Both the position numbers and the translations under genes were made by a program. The notes beneath the pieces were generated by a model. The model was not told the origin of the DNA, did no database searches, and saw only the letters and a list, made by a program, of their open reading frames with translations. A DNA stretch of 31,457 nucleotides from contig CAZUHK010000014.1 in the NCBI GenBank assembly GCA_964620345.1, positions 1-31,457 of the forward strand, given 5' to 3'. The stretch comes from CAZUHK01 sp964620345 (GTDB lineage Bacteria > Planctomycetota > Phycisphaerae > Phycisphaerales > Zrk34). The first letter of the stretch is position 1; each line of letters starts with the position of its first letter. This document shows positions 19,644 through 28,182 of this stretch, piece after piece.

Positions 19644-20999
19644 CTATTCGCTGGGCACCAATGTGATCGGAGCGAACAGCTCGGGCGCGTGATTGCCCTT
19701 GCCGTTGGTCGGCGGCCACTGCGTGTAGTAGTGCCTGGTGTCGGGCGGGCGGTGATTACGGGCAAAGAGCATGCGCACCCTGCTTGCGGGCTGGGGCGTG
19801 GCATCGAGGCCGAGCGATTGCCACGGCACGGTGAGCGTGACGGTCCAGCGGTCGTCCCGCTCGGCGTCGGCGGCGACGTTGACGCCCTGGGCGTTCCATT
19901 TGCCATCAAATCGCTCGCCGTCGTAGAGCGTGCCGCGGGGATTGATGATGAACTGGTAGTAGGTCGCGCCGTCGCCCCGGGGATCGATGAGCACTTCGAT
20001 CGAGTCATCTTCCCAGACGTTTTCATCTCGCCGCTGTTTGTCGGCGGTGAGATCGGTCATATGCGGCTCCCACGCGACCGCGGCGACGCACAGGTGCGTG
20101 TCGGTGTAGCCGAGCATGATCCGGGTCTGCACGGCGTCGGGGCGGATGGCCAGGGCCCGTCGGAAGTCGGTGATGGTCGCGGCGTCTTTCCAATCCTTGC
20201 CGGGCGCGCCATCGGCCGCGGGCATCTGCTTCAGCCGCCTCGCCTGGCCGGACAACTTGAGAAACTCATGGGGCGCGCGGAGCTGGCGGCGTTGGGCGAG
20301 CATCCAGTCGAACACCCTGGGGTTCGCGTAAACCAGATCACGGCAGCCGTGGCCGACATCGGGATAGACGGTGAGTTTGGCGTTGCCGCCGGCCCGGCGG
20401 ACGCCGTCGACCATGTACCGCGCCAGCCGCGGGGGCACGCCGTCGTCCTTGGCGCCGTGAAAGGCCCAGACGTTCACGCCCCACATCCGATTGACGAAGA
20501 ACGGGTTGCCCCCGCCGGCGATGGGCACGATGCCCGCCACCTTGTGCGGATAGCGGGCCGCGAACTCCCACGCCCCGAACCCGCCCATGGAAAAGCCGAT
20601 CACGCACACACGATCGGGGTCCACCGGGTGCTTGTCGATCACATGGTCGATCAGCTTTGCCAGCGCCTGCGCGTCCCACCATTCCCGGCCCCCGTTGAGG
20701 TTGCGTGGGATCAGCCGGATGAACCGCGCGTCGCCGCGTACCGCGTCGCGCTTCAGCGACGCAAGTGAGGGGACGCCGCTGCCGTGCAGATCGACGATCA
20801 TCGGCCAGCGCTTCTCGCCGGGGCCCGCCTGATCCGCCTCGGCGGGCAAGCCCAGGGCGTACTCGTAGGTGATCGCCTTGGTGATTTGATGAGTGATTTC
20901 GCCGGTGACGGCCCGATCGCCATCGGGCTCGGCGGCAGCGGAATCCGCGGCGGCGAAAAACCACAGCCCCGCCAGCGCGACGATCCAAACGATCCACAT
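19644..20999 (-). CDS. Secreted esterase with C-terminal CBM9-like domain
   Basis: This protein of about 451 residues has two parts. A signal peptide (WIVWIVALAGLWFFAAA) leads into an alpha/beta-hydrolase of the polyhydroxybutyrate-depolymerase/feruloyl-esterase type. Its nucleophile elbow is CVIGFSMGGFGAW, the acid is probably in HGAKDDGVPP and the base histidine in DVGHGCRDLVY. From about residue 275 a beta-sandwich resembles CBM9/DOMON-like carbohydrate-binding domains, with VWEDDSIEVLIDP, YYQFIINPRGTLYD and WTVTLTVPWQSLGL. It is exported and probably removes ester groups from plant or algal polysaccharide. I chose ATG at 20999, which has GAAAGGA seven bases upstream; ATG at 21014 is the alternative. 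Confidence 0.85.
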   Translation of the reverse strand: MWIVWIVALAGLWFFAAADSAAAEPDGDRAVTGEITHQITKAITYEYALGLPAEADQAGPGEKRWPMIVDLHGSGVPSLASLKRDAVRGDARFIRLIPRNLNGGREWWDAQALAKLIDHVIDKHPVDPDRVCVIGFSMGGFGAWEFAARYPHKVAGIVPIAGGGNPFFVNRMWGVNVWAFHGAKDDGVPPRLARYMVDGVRRAGGNAKLTVYPDVGHGCRDLVYANPRVFDWMLAQRRQLRAPHEFLKLSGQARRLKQMPAADGAPGKDWKDAATITDFRRALAIRPDAVQTRIMLGYTDTHLCVAAVAWEPHMTDLTADKQRRDENVWEDDSIEVLIDPRGDGATYYQFIINPRGTLYDGERFDGKWNAQGVNVAADAERDDRWTVTLTVPWQSLGLDATPQPASRVRMLFARNHRPPDTRHYYTQWPPTNGKGNHAPELFAPITLVPSE

Positions 21000-21036
21000 G
21001 GCAGGTCCTTTCATCAGTCCGGACCGGCGGCACCGC

Positions 21037-22173
21037 TCACTCGGGTTCGGGGAGCGTGTCGAGGAAATCGGCCAGCTCTTCCAGCGATGCGCTGCGGGCG
21101 TTGCGGACGTAAAAACCGCTGGCGGCGTTGCCCGCGGCCAGGGACTGGGCGACGTCCAGCCCGGCGATCAGGCCGAAGCAAAAGCCCGCGTTGAAGTTGT
21201 CGCCGGCGCCCGTGCTGAGCTTGGGCGTCTTGGTGAACGCGCCGGTCTGGAAGCTGGACTGCACATCATCGCCGATCTTCACCGCCGCGGCCGCGGTCTG
21301 GCGTGGGTGGACCACCACCGCGTGGATCGCCAGCGTCTGGCGCAGCGCGATGGCGAGGTCTTCGATGATGCCGGCCGGGGCGTCCGTCGTGTCGATGTCC
21401 AGCACGTTGGCGACCTGCACGGCCTCGGCGAGGTTCAGGCCGAGCATCACTTCCGCGTGCGGCTGCATCTCGCCCAGCAGGGCCATGGCGGCTTTCAGGT
21501 CGTCGGTGGTGCGCTTGGACGGATCGCACAGGTCGACGAACACGCGCGGCCGCTCTTCAAAGGCCGGCAGCACCTCGTCGGCGAGCATGCGGAAAATGTC
21601 GGTCATGCCGGTGAGCATCGTCCAGTTGACCATGCCCAGGAAGCGGCTGGTGCGCAGCATCTGGACGAACCGCTCGCGGCCGATCTCCCGGTCGATCAGC
21701 GCCGTGCCGACCGCCTTGATCGCTTCGTACTTGCCGAGCATGAGCTTGCCATCGGTGAACTCGACCGCGTCGGTGAAGCCCGGCTCGCAGAGCGAGTGGC
21801 ACGTGGCGTTCTCGACCAGCGACTCGAACACCGGGTGCGGATCGGGCCGGCCCAGGGCGCCGATGTAGGTCACGGGCAGGCCGAAGCCGGCCATCGCGTT
21901 GGCCATGATCGGCCCGTTGCCGCCGAGCTTCTGCAGGTTGGTGACGAACTCGAAGTTGTTGGAATGCCCGGCCGAGGCGACGATGCGCCGGCCGAATTCG
22001 GCGATGGTCGGGATCGGGTCGTAGCGGTCGGGGCTGTGGCGTTTGTCGACCACGTCGATGATCGAATCGACGAAGCCGTCGAACCCGATGGTGACGGGCG
22101 TCTGGTCGAGCCGGTCGGCGAATTCGCGCAGCGCGGCGGCGGCTTGCTTGGCGGTCGTGGCGCGGTCGGGCAT
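21037..22173 (-). CDS. PfkB-family carbohydrate/nucleoside kinase
   Basis: This 378-residue cytosolic kinase is of the ribokinase/PfkB superfamily. The N-terminal half has TIGFDGFVDSIIDVVD and LQKLGGNGPIMANAMAGFG, the Gly-rich sugar-binding region. The C-terminal half has KLSTGAGDNFNAGFCFGL, which contains the anion hole and catalytic Asp (GAGDNF). The substrate is not clear: its overall shape differs from ribokinase and fructokinase, with an unusually long middle. The ATG at 22173 is chosen because the upstream part of the frame only shadows the transporter gene. It follows the AI-2E transporter by 65 bp on the same strand. Confidence 0.87.
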   Translation of the reverse strand: MPDRATTAKQAAAALREFADRLDQTPVTIGFDGFVDSIIDVVDKRHSPDRYDPIPTIAEFGRRIVASAGHSNNFEFVTNLQKLGGNGPIMANAMAGFGLPVTYIGALGRPDPHPVFESLVENATCHSLCEPGFTDAVEFTDGKLMLGKYEAIKAVGTALIDREIGRERFVQMLRTSRFLGMVNWTMLTGMTDIFRMLADEVLPAFEERPRVFVDLCDPSKRTTDDLKAAMALLGEMQPHAEVMLGLNLAEAVQVANVLDIDTTDAPAGIIEDLAIALRQTLAIHAVVVHPRQTAAAAVKIGDDVQSSFQTGAFTKTPKLSTGAGDNFNAGFCFGLIAGLDVAQSLAAGNAASGFYVRNARSASLEELADFLDTLPEPE

Positions 22174-22238
22174 GGCGGCGGTCCTGCGGATCAACAGATT
22201 GGATTGGCGGAGGATAGCAGACCGCGCCGGGCGGGTCA

Positions 22239-23411
22239 TCAGTTCTCCGCGGCCCACCGCCGCAGGCGCGGCAGGGCAAGCTCCTGCAGGAAGATCTTGA
22301 TGCACGCGGCGATGGGAATGCACAGCAGCAGGCCGTACATCCCCCCGACCGCGCCGCCGATGAACACCACGATCAGGATCGTCACCGCGCTCATCTGCAT
22401 GCTCTTGCCCTGGATGTAAGGCGTGAGGAACCAGCCCTCGAGGAACTGCACCACACCGTACACCACGCTGGGCCACAGCAGCACGGCCATCCAGTCGAAG
22501 CTGGCCGGCTGGGCGCCGGTGGTCGCCTCGAGGTACTTGAGGATCAGCGCGATCGGCCAGACGACGATGCCCACGTACGGCACCAGCGACAGCACGCCCG
22601 CGGCAAAGCCCAGCAGGATCGCGTACGGCACGCCGGCGATCATCCACCCGGCCGAAAACAGCACCGCCATGATCAGACCGATCAGCACGCGGTCGCGGAA
22701 GTACGCGGCGACCACGCGGTCCATCTTCGCGGCGATGCGGGCGAACTCCTGTTTGCGGCTGACCGGGATGTACGCGTCGAACGCACCGGTGAGCGGGCCG
22801 AACTGCCAGGCGAAGTAGAAGAAGTAGAACGGAATCAGCACGAGCATGAGCACGACATAGAACGTGATGCCCACGAGGTTTTCGATCACCCCGGCCACCG
22901 CGCCGGTGCCGGCAAAGGCCCACTTGATCAGCTTGGAGACCGAGCCGGCCGGGTCGTCGCGCAGCTCGGCGACCTGTTGCTCGATCGCGGTGGCGATGCT
23001 GCTCATGTCGATGTCGTAGCGCTGGGCCAACTGCCGGCTGAGCGACTGCAGGTAGCGCGGCGTGTTCTCGATCAGACCCGTCACCTCGCGCACGACCAGC
23101 GGCCCCAGCAGCACACCCAACACCCCCAGCACGATGAGCACCAGCCCGAGGATGATCGAGATCGACACCGGCCGCGGCAGCTTGTGACGGCGCTGGGCCC
23201 AGGTGATGACCGGGTGGAACAGGTAGGCCAGGAACAGGCCGATGAGCACCGGCGTGAAGATGCCGCGCAGGTAGTAGCCGAACCACAGCAGAAACACGAC
23301 CAGCGAGATCAGAAACAGGTCGCGCACCCAGCGGACGTGCCACAGGTGCGGGCCGCGCAGCGGCGGTCGGCGGTCGCGTGGTGTTGGCGCCCCCTGGCCC
23401 GAGTCAGTCAT
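22239..23411 (-). CDS. AI-2E family transporter (PerM/TqsA type)
   Basis: This 390-residue membrane protein is of the AI-2 exporter/PerM family. It has an N-terminal pair of helices (DLFLISLVVFLLWFGYYL and FTPVLIGLFLAYLFHPVI), a third near residue 85, a cytosolic helical middle part (about 110-160), and a cluster of further helices with GVPYAILLGFAAGVLSLVPYVG, a conserved family segment. Members have been linked to autoinducer-2 export, sodium/proton antiport or general permease roles, so the substrate is unknown. The start overlaps the end of the upstream Minf_1886-type gene by 8 bp. Confidence 0.9.
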   Translation of the reverse strand: MTDSGQGAPTPRDRRPPLRGPHLWHVRWVRDLFLISLVVFLLWFGYYLRGIFTPVLIGLFLAYLFHPVITWAQRRHKLPRPVSISIILGLVLIVLGVLGVLLGPLVVREVTGLIENTPRYLQSLSRQLAQRYDIDMSSIATAIEQQVAELRDDPAGSVSKLIKWAFAGTGAVAGVIENLVGITFYVVLMLVLIPFYFFYFAWQFGPLTGAFDAYIPVSRKQEFARIAAKMDRVVAAYFRDRVLIGLIMAVLFSAGWMIAGVPYAILLGFAAGVLSLVPYVGIVVWPIALILKYLEATTGAQPASFDWMAVLLWPSVVYGVVQFLEGWFLTPYIQGKSMQMSAVTILIVVFIGGAVGGMYGLLLCIPIAACIKIFLQELALPRLRRWAAEN

Positions 23412-23841
23412 GTCCGGCCTGATCGCTGAAGGCGTCTTCCAGCTCCACCGCGTCGACCGGCACGGGCGCGTCGAACGCCGCGTCGAAGTCGAAACCCTGG
23501 TCGAAATCGCGGAGCGAGTCTTCTTCGTTCGCCTGCATCAGCTCCGCGTCGACCATCGCGAAGACGATGTGGCCGAAGTCTGCGGTGCGATGAATGTGCC
23601 AGCGGGCCAACATCATCCGTGCCAGTTGGCCGTACTGCTCGATCGCGAAGTCTCTCAACCCCTCGCACAGCACCCGCCCCGAGACGTGGCGCTCTTGCTC
23701 ATCCAGCAGCTCCGGCTGGGCGTGCGTGCGGCGGACGGTGAAGTCCAACCCCCGCCGCACGAACACAAACGCATCCAGCGGATACCGCGTCTGTGCCGCG
23801 ACATCGGCCAGCGAGGGTTCGTTGGGTTCGGGGTGAGCCAT
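23404..23841 (-). CDS. Conserved planctomycete/verrucomicrobial protein (Minf_1886-like)
   Basis: This 145-residue soluble protein is recognised as the Planctomycetes/Verrucomicrobia conserved family typified by Minf_1886. The N-terminal segment RYPLDAFVFVRRGLDFTVRR matches the pattern 'Y..-AY.FV..GLDY', HVSGRVLCEGLRDFAIEQYG matches the core, and HRTADFGHIVFAMVDAELM the next block. An acidic tail (EEDSLRDFDQGFDFDAAF) follows, as in relatives. The function is unknown. I chose ATG at 23841, where the conserved part begins. It overlaps the transporter gene, so the two are probably translationally coupled. Confidence 0.85.
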   Translation of the reverse strand: MAHPEPNEPSLADVAAQTRYPLDAFVFVRRGLDFTVRRTHAQPELLDEQERHVSGRVLCEGLRDFAIEQYGQLARMMLARWHIHRTADFGHIVFAMVDAELMQANEEDSLRDFDQGFDFDAAFDAPVPVDAVELEDAFSDQAGHD

Positions 23842-23923
23842 GGGCGAATCTCGACCTGATGCTGCATATGTTAAGCCGACAGGCCTCGCGGCGGCAAACG
23901 TCCGGGCGGCGCAGAATCCCACG

Positions 23924-24538
23924 CTACCGCCGGCTCACGTGCGAGCTATCGGTTACATAGAACCGCAGCGGCTTGCTCGCCCACGCGCCGGCGTAGGCCA
24001 CGCCGATGCGGGCGGCGGCGGTGATGCGGTCGGGCTTGATCGGCCTGCCGCGCTCGACGAACAGCGCCTCGCCGGCGACCAGGTCGGCCCCGTCGAGCGT
24101 GCGGTCGATCGCCATCGCCTCGCACAGCTTCGCCGGGCCCGAGCACAGGTCGGTCGGCTTGAGGCGGGATGCGTCGATCTTGCCCGCGCGCCGATCGCGC
24201 ATCGCGTCGATGCCCTCCAGCGGCTGCAGTGCGCGGATCAGCACCGCCGTGGGCCGGCCCGGGCGGTCGGCCACGATGTTCATGCAATGGTGCATGCCGT
24301 AGGTGAAATAGACGTAGGCGTGCCCCGCCTGGCCCCACATGGATCGGTTGCGCGCGGTGCGCCGCCCGCCGAACGTGTGCGCCGCGCGGTCGGGCTCGCC
24401 CAGGTACGCCTCGACCTCCACGATCCGCCCGGCGGTGCGTTGGCCGTTCACCACGCGCACCAGCACCCGCCCGAGCAACGCCCTGGCGAGCGTCACCGGA
24501 TCGCGTTGATAAAACCTTCGGGACAGTCGCTGCGACAT
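23924..24538 (-). CDS. mpg: 3-methyladenine DNA glycosylase (AAG/MPG family)
   Basis: This 204-residue DNA repair enzyme excises alkylated or deaminated purines to start base excision repair. Recognisable family segments are LARALLGRVLVR near residue 20, GRIVEVEAYLGEPDRAAH (about 37-54, with the catalytic Glu in EVEAY), RTARNRSMWGQAGHAYVYF and YGMHHCMN near residues 75-87, and LCSGPAKLCEAMAID. The length is normal for the bacterial form. It stands 72 bp downstream of ccsA, with the periodic repeat at 24571-24611 lying between them. Confidence 0.93.
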   Translation of the reverse strand: MSQRLSRRFYQRDPVTLARALLGRVLVRVVNGQRTAGRIVEVEAYLGEPDRAAHTFGGRRTARNRSMWGQAGHAYVYFTYGMHHCMNIVADRPGRPTAVLIRALQPLEGIDAMRDRRAGKIDASRLKPTDLCSGPAKLCEAMAIDRTLDGADLVAGEALFVERGRPIKPDRITAAARIGVAYAGAWASKPLRFYVTDSSHVSRR

Positions 24539-24570
24539 GAGCCACCGATTCTCACAAAGATCACTGCTTG

Positions 24571-24611
24571 CCTTTCCCTTCGTGCCTTTGTGTCTTCGAG
24601 ATCTTCGTGGT
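24571..24611 (-). repeat. Degenerate 8-9-bp periodic repeat after ccsA
   Basis: Read on the minus strand directly after the ccsA stop, the sequence is a run of near-repeats of CACGAAG (ACCACGAAGATCTCGAAGA, then CACAAAGGCACGAAGGG). This type of purine-rich tandem string is often seen between genes in environmental planctomycete and verrucomicrobial assemblies. It is not coding, and no mobility gene accompanies it. Confidence 0.5.
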
Positions 24612-26293
24612 CACCGCGCCGTGGCATGCGCCGACCGGGCCGGCAGCAGGCCGATGCCGATCAGGGCCAGTTGGCTGGCGATGAACGCGAGCATCCAGAA
24701 CAGGGTCGAGTCCATGAACCCGTAGCTGTGCAGGCCCACGCCGAGCATATTCACGCCGAACCACGACCAGGCGGTGACGATGTTGCCGAAGATCGCGAGG
24801 TTCGCGATGCCGCGCTGGCCCACGATGCCGCCCCAGCGGGCGTGGAGGATCAGCGCGTTCCAGATCACGATGATCAGCGCGCCGTTCTCCTTGGGATCCC
24901 AACCCCAGAATCGGCCCCAGGACTGATCGGCCCAGATGCCGCCGAGCACCGTGCCGACGAAGCTGAACAGCAGCCCGAAGCACACCACGCCGTAGATCAT
25001 CCGGCTCAAGCTGCGCGCCGCGCCGGCGTCCATGCGACTTGGCCACTGGCGGCCCAGGACGTACAGCACGCCCAGGAACCCGGCGAGGAACGTCGCGGAG
25101 TAGCCGATCGTCACCGTCGTCACGTGCGTGGCCAGCCAGAAGTTGGTGTCCAGCACCGCGCGCATCACGTCCAGCGTCTCGCCGTTGGCCTGCGTTTCGA
25201 GGTTGATCGCGACGACGAGCGTGAGGAACCCGGTCACCGCGGCGGTCATGGTGCCGATGCCGTTGCGGTAGAGCCATTCGAGCACCAGGCCCAGCAGCAC
25301 GGTGCCCCAGCCGACGAACACCGCGGAGGAATAGAGGTTGGTCACCGGGGGCCGGCCCTGGAGGTACATGCGGATGGCCAGCGCCGCGGTGTGCAGCACC
25401 AGCGTGAGCACCGCCAGCCAGCCCGCCGCGGTGATCAGCCAGCGCCACCGCCCCAGCCAGCCGACCGCCACCAGCAGCAGCGCCGCGATGTAAAACACCG
25501 CGCAGCTCAGCAGCGGGTTGATCTGGTTGTACCGATACTCCGCGCGGGCGCGTCGCACCGCATCGGGGGCGCTCTGCGCGATCAGCTTGCCGTACGCCGC
25601 GACGGCCGCGTTGAACGCCTCGGCGTTGCGCTGGGCCCAGCCGGTGAGGATGTTGTCGTACGCCACGACCAGCGGCTCGACCCCGCCGGTCGCGTGCTCC
25701 TCGTGCAGGCCCTGGCTGAATGGCCGCCAGTCGTTGCTCGCCGGGTCGCGCGGCGGCAGCAGGCCCGGCGTCAGCCACCGCTGCAGGGCGACCAGCGAGT
25801 CGAGCTGCCGCGACAGCTCGGCCACCTTCTGCTGATAAAGCGTGCGGTCGGCTTCCTCGACGGCCACGGCCGCGCGAATCTGCCGCGCCAGCTCGTCGCC
25901 GCGCTGCTCCAACTCCCCCAGCGAATAACGAAAGCGCTTGCGCTGCGGCAGGCCCAGGGCGTCGACCAGCGCTTCGTTGTCGATGCGGAACACCTCGTGG
26001 CGCATCAGCGTTGGGTTGCCCAGTTGGGCTGTCTGCACGTCCAGCAGATATTCGATCGCGTGGTGGCGTCGGCCCTCGGGGCCGCGGAACGTGCGCTTGT
26101 CGCTGATGATCAGCAGCGCCATCCGCGCCAGCGAGTCCATCGGCTTGATCCGCCCGCCGTGCTGCGCCGGCAGCTTGGCGAAGCCGGCCAGGTCGTACGT
26201 CGGATCGATCGGCCGCGGCGCCACGGTGTACCCCAGCCACGCCGCGGCCAGGCCCAGCACGATCGCGCTGACGATGGCCGTCCGCCCGCTCAT
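24611..26293 (-). CDS. ccsA: Cytochrome c biogenesis protein CcsA/ResC
   Basis: This 560-residue polytopic membrane protein of the system II cytochrome c assembly pathway works with ResB to export haem and attach it to apocytochromes. The haem-handling tryptophan-rich motif is present near residue 460 as SWGRFWGWDPKENGALII (WWD-type), with flanking helices carrying conserved histidines (WLATHVTTVTIGYSATF). The N-terminal third, before the CcsA core, is a long extracytoplasmic extension with RIKPMDSLARMALLIIS, a form common in planctomycetes. I chose ATG at 26293, overlapping the resB stop (ATGA) and preceded by AAGGAG. Confidence 0.92.
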   Translation of the reverse strand: MSGRTAIVSAIVLGLAAAWLGYTVAPRPIDPTYDLAGFAKLPAQHGGRIKPMDSLARMALLIISDKRTFRGPEGRRHHAIEYLLDVQTAQLGNPTLMRHEVFRIDNEALVDALGLPQRKRFRYSLGELEQRGDELARQIRAAVAVEEADRTLYQQKVAELSRQLDSLVALQRWLTPGLLPPRDPASNDWRPFSQGLHEEHATGGVEPLVVAYDNILTGWAQRNAEAFNAAVAAYGKLIAQSAPDAVRRARAEYRYNQINPLLSCAVFYIAALLLVAVGWLGRWRWLITAAGWLAVLTLVLHTAALAIRMYLQGRPPVTNLYSSAVFVGWGTVLLGLVLEWLYRNGIGTMTAAVTGFLTLVVAINLETQANGETLDVMRAVLDTNFWLATHVTTVTIGYSATFLAGFLGVLYVLGRQWPSRMDAGAARSLSRMIYGVVCFGLLFSFVGTVLGGIWADQSWGRFWGWDPKENGALIIVIWNALILHARWGGIVGQRGIANLAIFGNIVTAWSWFGVNMLGVGLHSYGFMDSTLFWMLAFIASQLALIGIGLLPARSAHATAR

Positions 26294-27558
26294 GCCCGGC
26301 TCCTTCGGCCCATGAATCGGCCCAGCGACATCACGAAGTGAACCACCAGCCCCAGCACGATCAGCGAGCACGACACATACGGCATCAGCCAGCCGGGGTT
26401 GTCCACGACCTGAAGCACCGTGCCCTTGTCGCCTTCCTTGAACGCGGCCTGGAAGAAGGTCTGACCGGCGTAGCGCAGCGGCTGGTTCATGCGGATCACC
26501 GCCGCGCGGTTCTCACCGCGCGATGGGTCGACCAGGCGGATGTGCGACTCGAACGCCTTGGGCGTCTGCGTGCCGGGGTACCGCTCGTGCCGGAAGTCGA
26601 GCAGTTGGATCGCGTAGGGCTTGTACGTCCGCTTGAACCGCAGGAACAGGTGATACCGCCGGCCGTTGTGCTCGATGAGCTGGGGCATCTGCCGCTCGCT
26701 CAGTTGCAGCGAGGTGAGGAACGTGCCCAGCGGCTGGTTCGATTCGCGGTCGATGAGCGTGACGTAGGCCGCGGCCCAGTTGATCCGTTGCTCGGGGTCG
26801 GTGCCGGTGACCGGCGGGTGCGGCCGGGCGACCACTTCCTGCCCGATGCCCGCCGTCGCGGGGTTGGGCATGCTCGCGCCCATGCCGCGCGTGCTCAGCA
26901 GTTGCGCGTTGGGCATGAACCGCTCGACCCGCACGGCGAACGGCACGCCGGGCTCGTCGATCGTCACCGGCGACCGGGCCGCGCTGACGAAGCGCGATTC
27001 GGGGATCGCGCGCACGGCGTTAAACGCCGGGTCGGTCGTGTCGATGATCGCCAGCTCGACCTCGCGGATGTCTTCAACAAAGTTGCTCGCGCCGCCCTCC
27101 CAGATGGTCATCTGACCTTCCTCCGCGGCCATGCCGGTGACGAACTCGCTGAGGATCAGCACGATCAGGCCGGTGTGAATCATCAGGATGCCGCAGCGTT
27201 TCCAGCTCGCGGTGAAGCGCATCAGGTGCGCCGCGAGCAGGTTCAGCAGCACCAGCCCGCCGAGGATCCACCCGCCGGGATAGGGAAAGGCGGAGTCCGA
27301 ATCGACCAGCCCGAACGTGAGCGGTCGGATCTCGATCCACGCGATGGCGGTGCGGAAGTAGTTTTCCATCACCGCCCAGATGCCGGCCTGGGTCTGGGCG
27401 AGGGTGCCGGCGAAGATGAGGAAGATCGACAGGGCAAAGAGCGTGACGGTGACCCGAAGCGACGCCAGCGACTGCAGCGCGGCTGCGAGCGCGAGCTTGG
27501 GCGCGGCGACGGGCCGGGCGATCGGGGCCGCGTCGGGCGTGGGCGTCGCGGTGGTCAT
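26290..27558 (-). CDS. resB: Cytochrome c biogenesis protein ResB
   Basis: This 422-residue membrane protein is the ResB partner of CcsA. Membrane helices lie near residues 30-55 (LRVTVTLFALSIFLIFAGTLA), 95-112 (WILGGLVLLNLLAAHLM), 124-141 (ILMIHTGLIVLILSEF) and 390-412 near the end; the roughly 250 residues between are extracytoplasmic. ResB-typical features are AQTQAGIW and the short segment MNQPLRYAGQTFFQAAF close to the last helix. The start overlaps the lipoprotein stop and the stop overlaps the ccsA start, both as ATGA, so all three genes form one coupled operon. Confidence 0.9.
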   Translation of the reverse strand: MTTATPTPDAAPIARPVAAPKLALAAALQSLASLRVTVTLFALSIFLIFAGTLAQTQAGIWAVMENYFRTAIAWIEIRPLTFGLVDSDSAFPYPGGWILGGLVLLNLLAAHLMRFTASWKRCGILMIHTGLIVLILSEFVTGMAAEEGQMTIWEGGASNFVEDIREVELAIIDTTDPAFNAVRAIPESRFVSAARSPVTIDEPGVPFAVRVERFMPNAQLLSTRGMGASMPNPATAGIGQEVVARPHPPVTGTDPEQRINWAAAYVTLIDRESNQPLGTFLTSLQLSERQMPQLIEHNGRRYHLFLRFKRTYKPYAIQLLDFRHERYPGTQTPKAFESHIRLVDPSRGENRAAVIRMNQPLRYAGQTFFQAAFKEGDKGTVLQVVDNPGWLMPYVSCSLIVLGLVVHFVMSLGRFMGRRSRA

Positions 27559-28163
27559 GGGGTGTCGGCCTCGATGAACTGGATCGAACGGGCGAACCGC
27601 TCGAACGCCTCCCGCTCGGCGGCGACGCGCGGCGCCGGGCCGATCATCTTGAATGTCCACACCCGCTGGCCGCGCGGCGCGATCACGGCGGTGATGCCGA
27701 CCTGCGGCCCGGCGAGCGTGACGATCGACTGGCCCGAATCGACCGGGCCGAACGGCTCGACCGCATCGGCCAGTTGCTCGGTGGTGGGGTCGGCCAGCTC
27801 GGCCTGACCGTCGCCGGCCCAGCGCTGGACGTTGGCGGCGATGTCGAACCGCGACGCGGGCAGGGCCATGCCGCTGATCGTCACCGCCGCCTCGCCTTCG
27901 CCGGCCTGCAAGCTGACCTCGCGCATGCCCGTCGGGTCGGGCACCTGCTGCCAGTGCTCGGGCACGGCGAAGCGCAGCCGCGCGGGGCGCGACGGGGCCT
28001 GGTCGGCGTCGGTCGGCTCGCCGGCCACGTCGCGCCCGCCGGTCGGGTCGATCACGTGGCTCTTGGGCGCCTGGTATTCGCGGATCGGCTCTTCCTCGCA
28101 GGCCGCCGACAGCAGCGCGCAAAGCGTCAGGATGGTCGTGAATGTAACTCGCATCAGTCGCAT
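27555..28163 (-). CDS. Lipoprotein of the cytochrome c biogenesis operon
   Basis: This 202-residue protein has a lipoprotein signal: a basic start (MRLMR), a hydrophobic core and the lipobox LSAAC. The mature part is compact, with RLRFAVPEHWQQVPDP, an edge strand, and AERE-AFERFARSIQF at the end. It resembles small periplasmic proteins that bind at the membrane surface, but I recognise no named family. ATG at 28154 is an alternative start; neither has a clear ribosome site. Its ATGA overlap with resB suggests a role in cytochrome c maturation or quality control, by context only. Confidence 0.8.
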   Translation of the reverse strand: MRLMRVTFTTILTLCALLSAACEEEPIREYQAPKSHVIDPTGGRDVAGEPTDADQAPSRPARLRFAVPEHWQQVPDPTGMREVSLQAGEGEAAVTISGMALPASRFDIAANVQRWAGDGQAELADPTTEQLADAVEPFGPVDSGQSIVTLAGPQVGITAVIAPRGQRVWTFKMIGPAPRVAAEREAFERFARSIQFIEADTP

Positions 28164-28182
28164 GTTATTGAAGCGATTCGCG

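Noticed and set aside
23840..26341. Plus-strand open frame of 833 codons opposite mpg and ccsA
   Set aside because: It is antisense to two genes with clear family motifs. The translation is Arg/His/Gln-rich and matches nothing.
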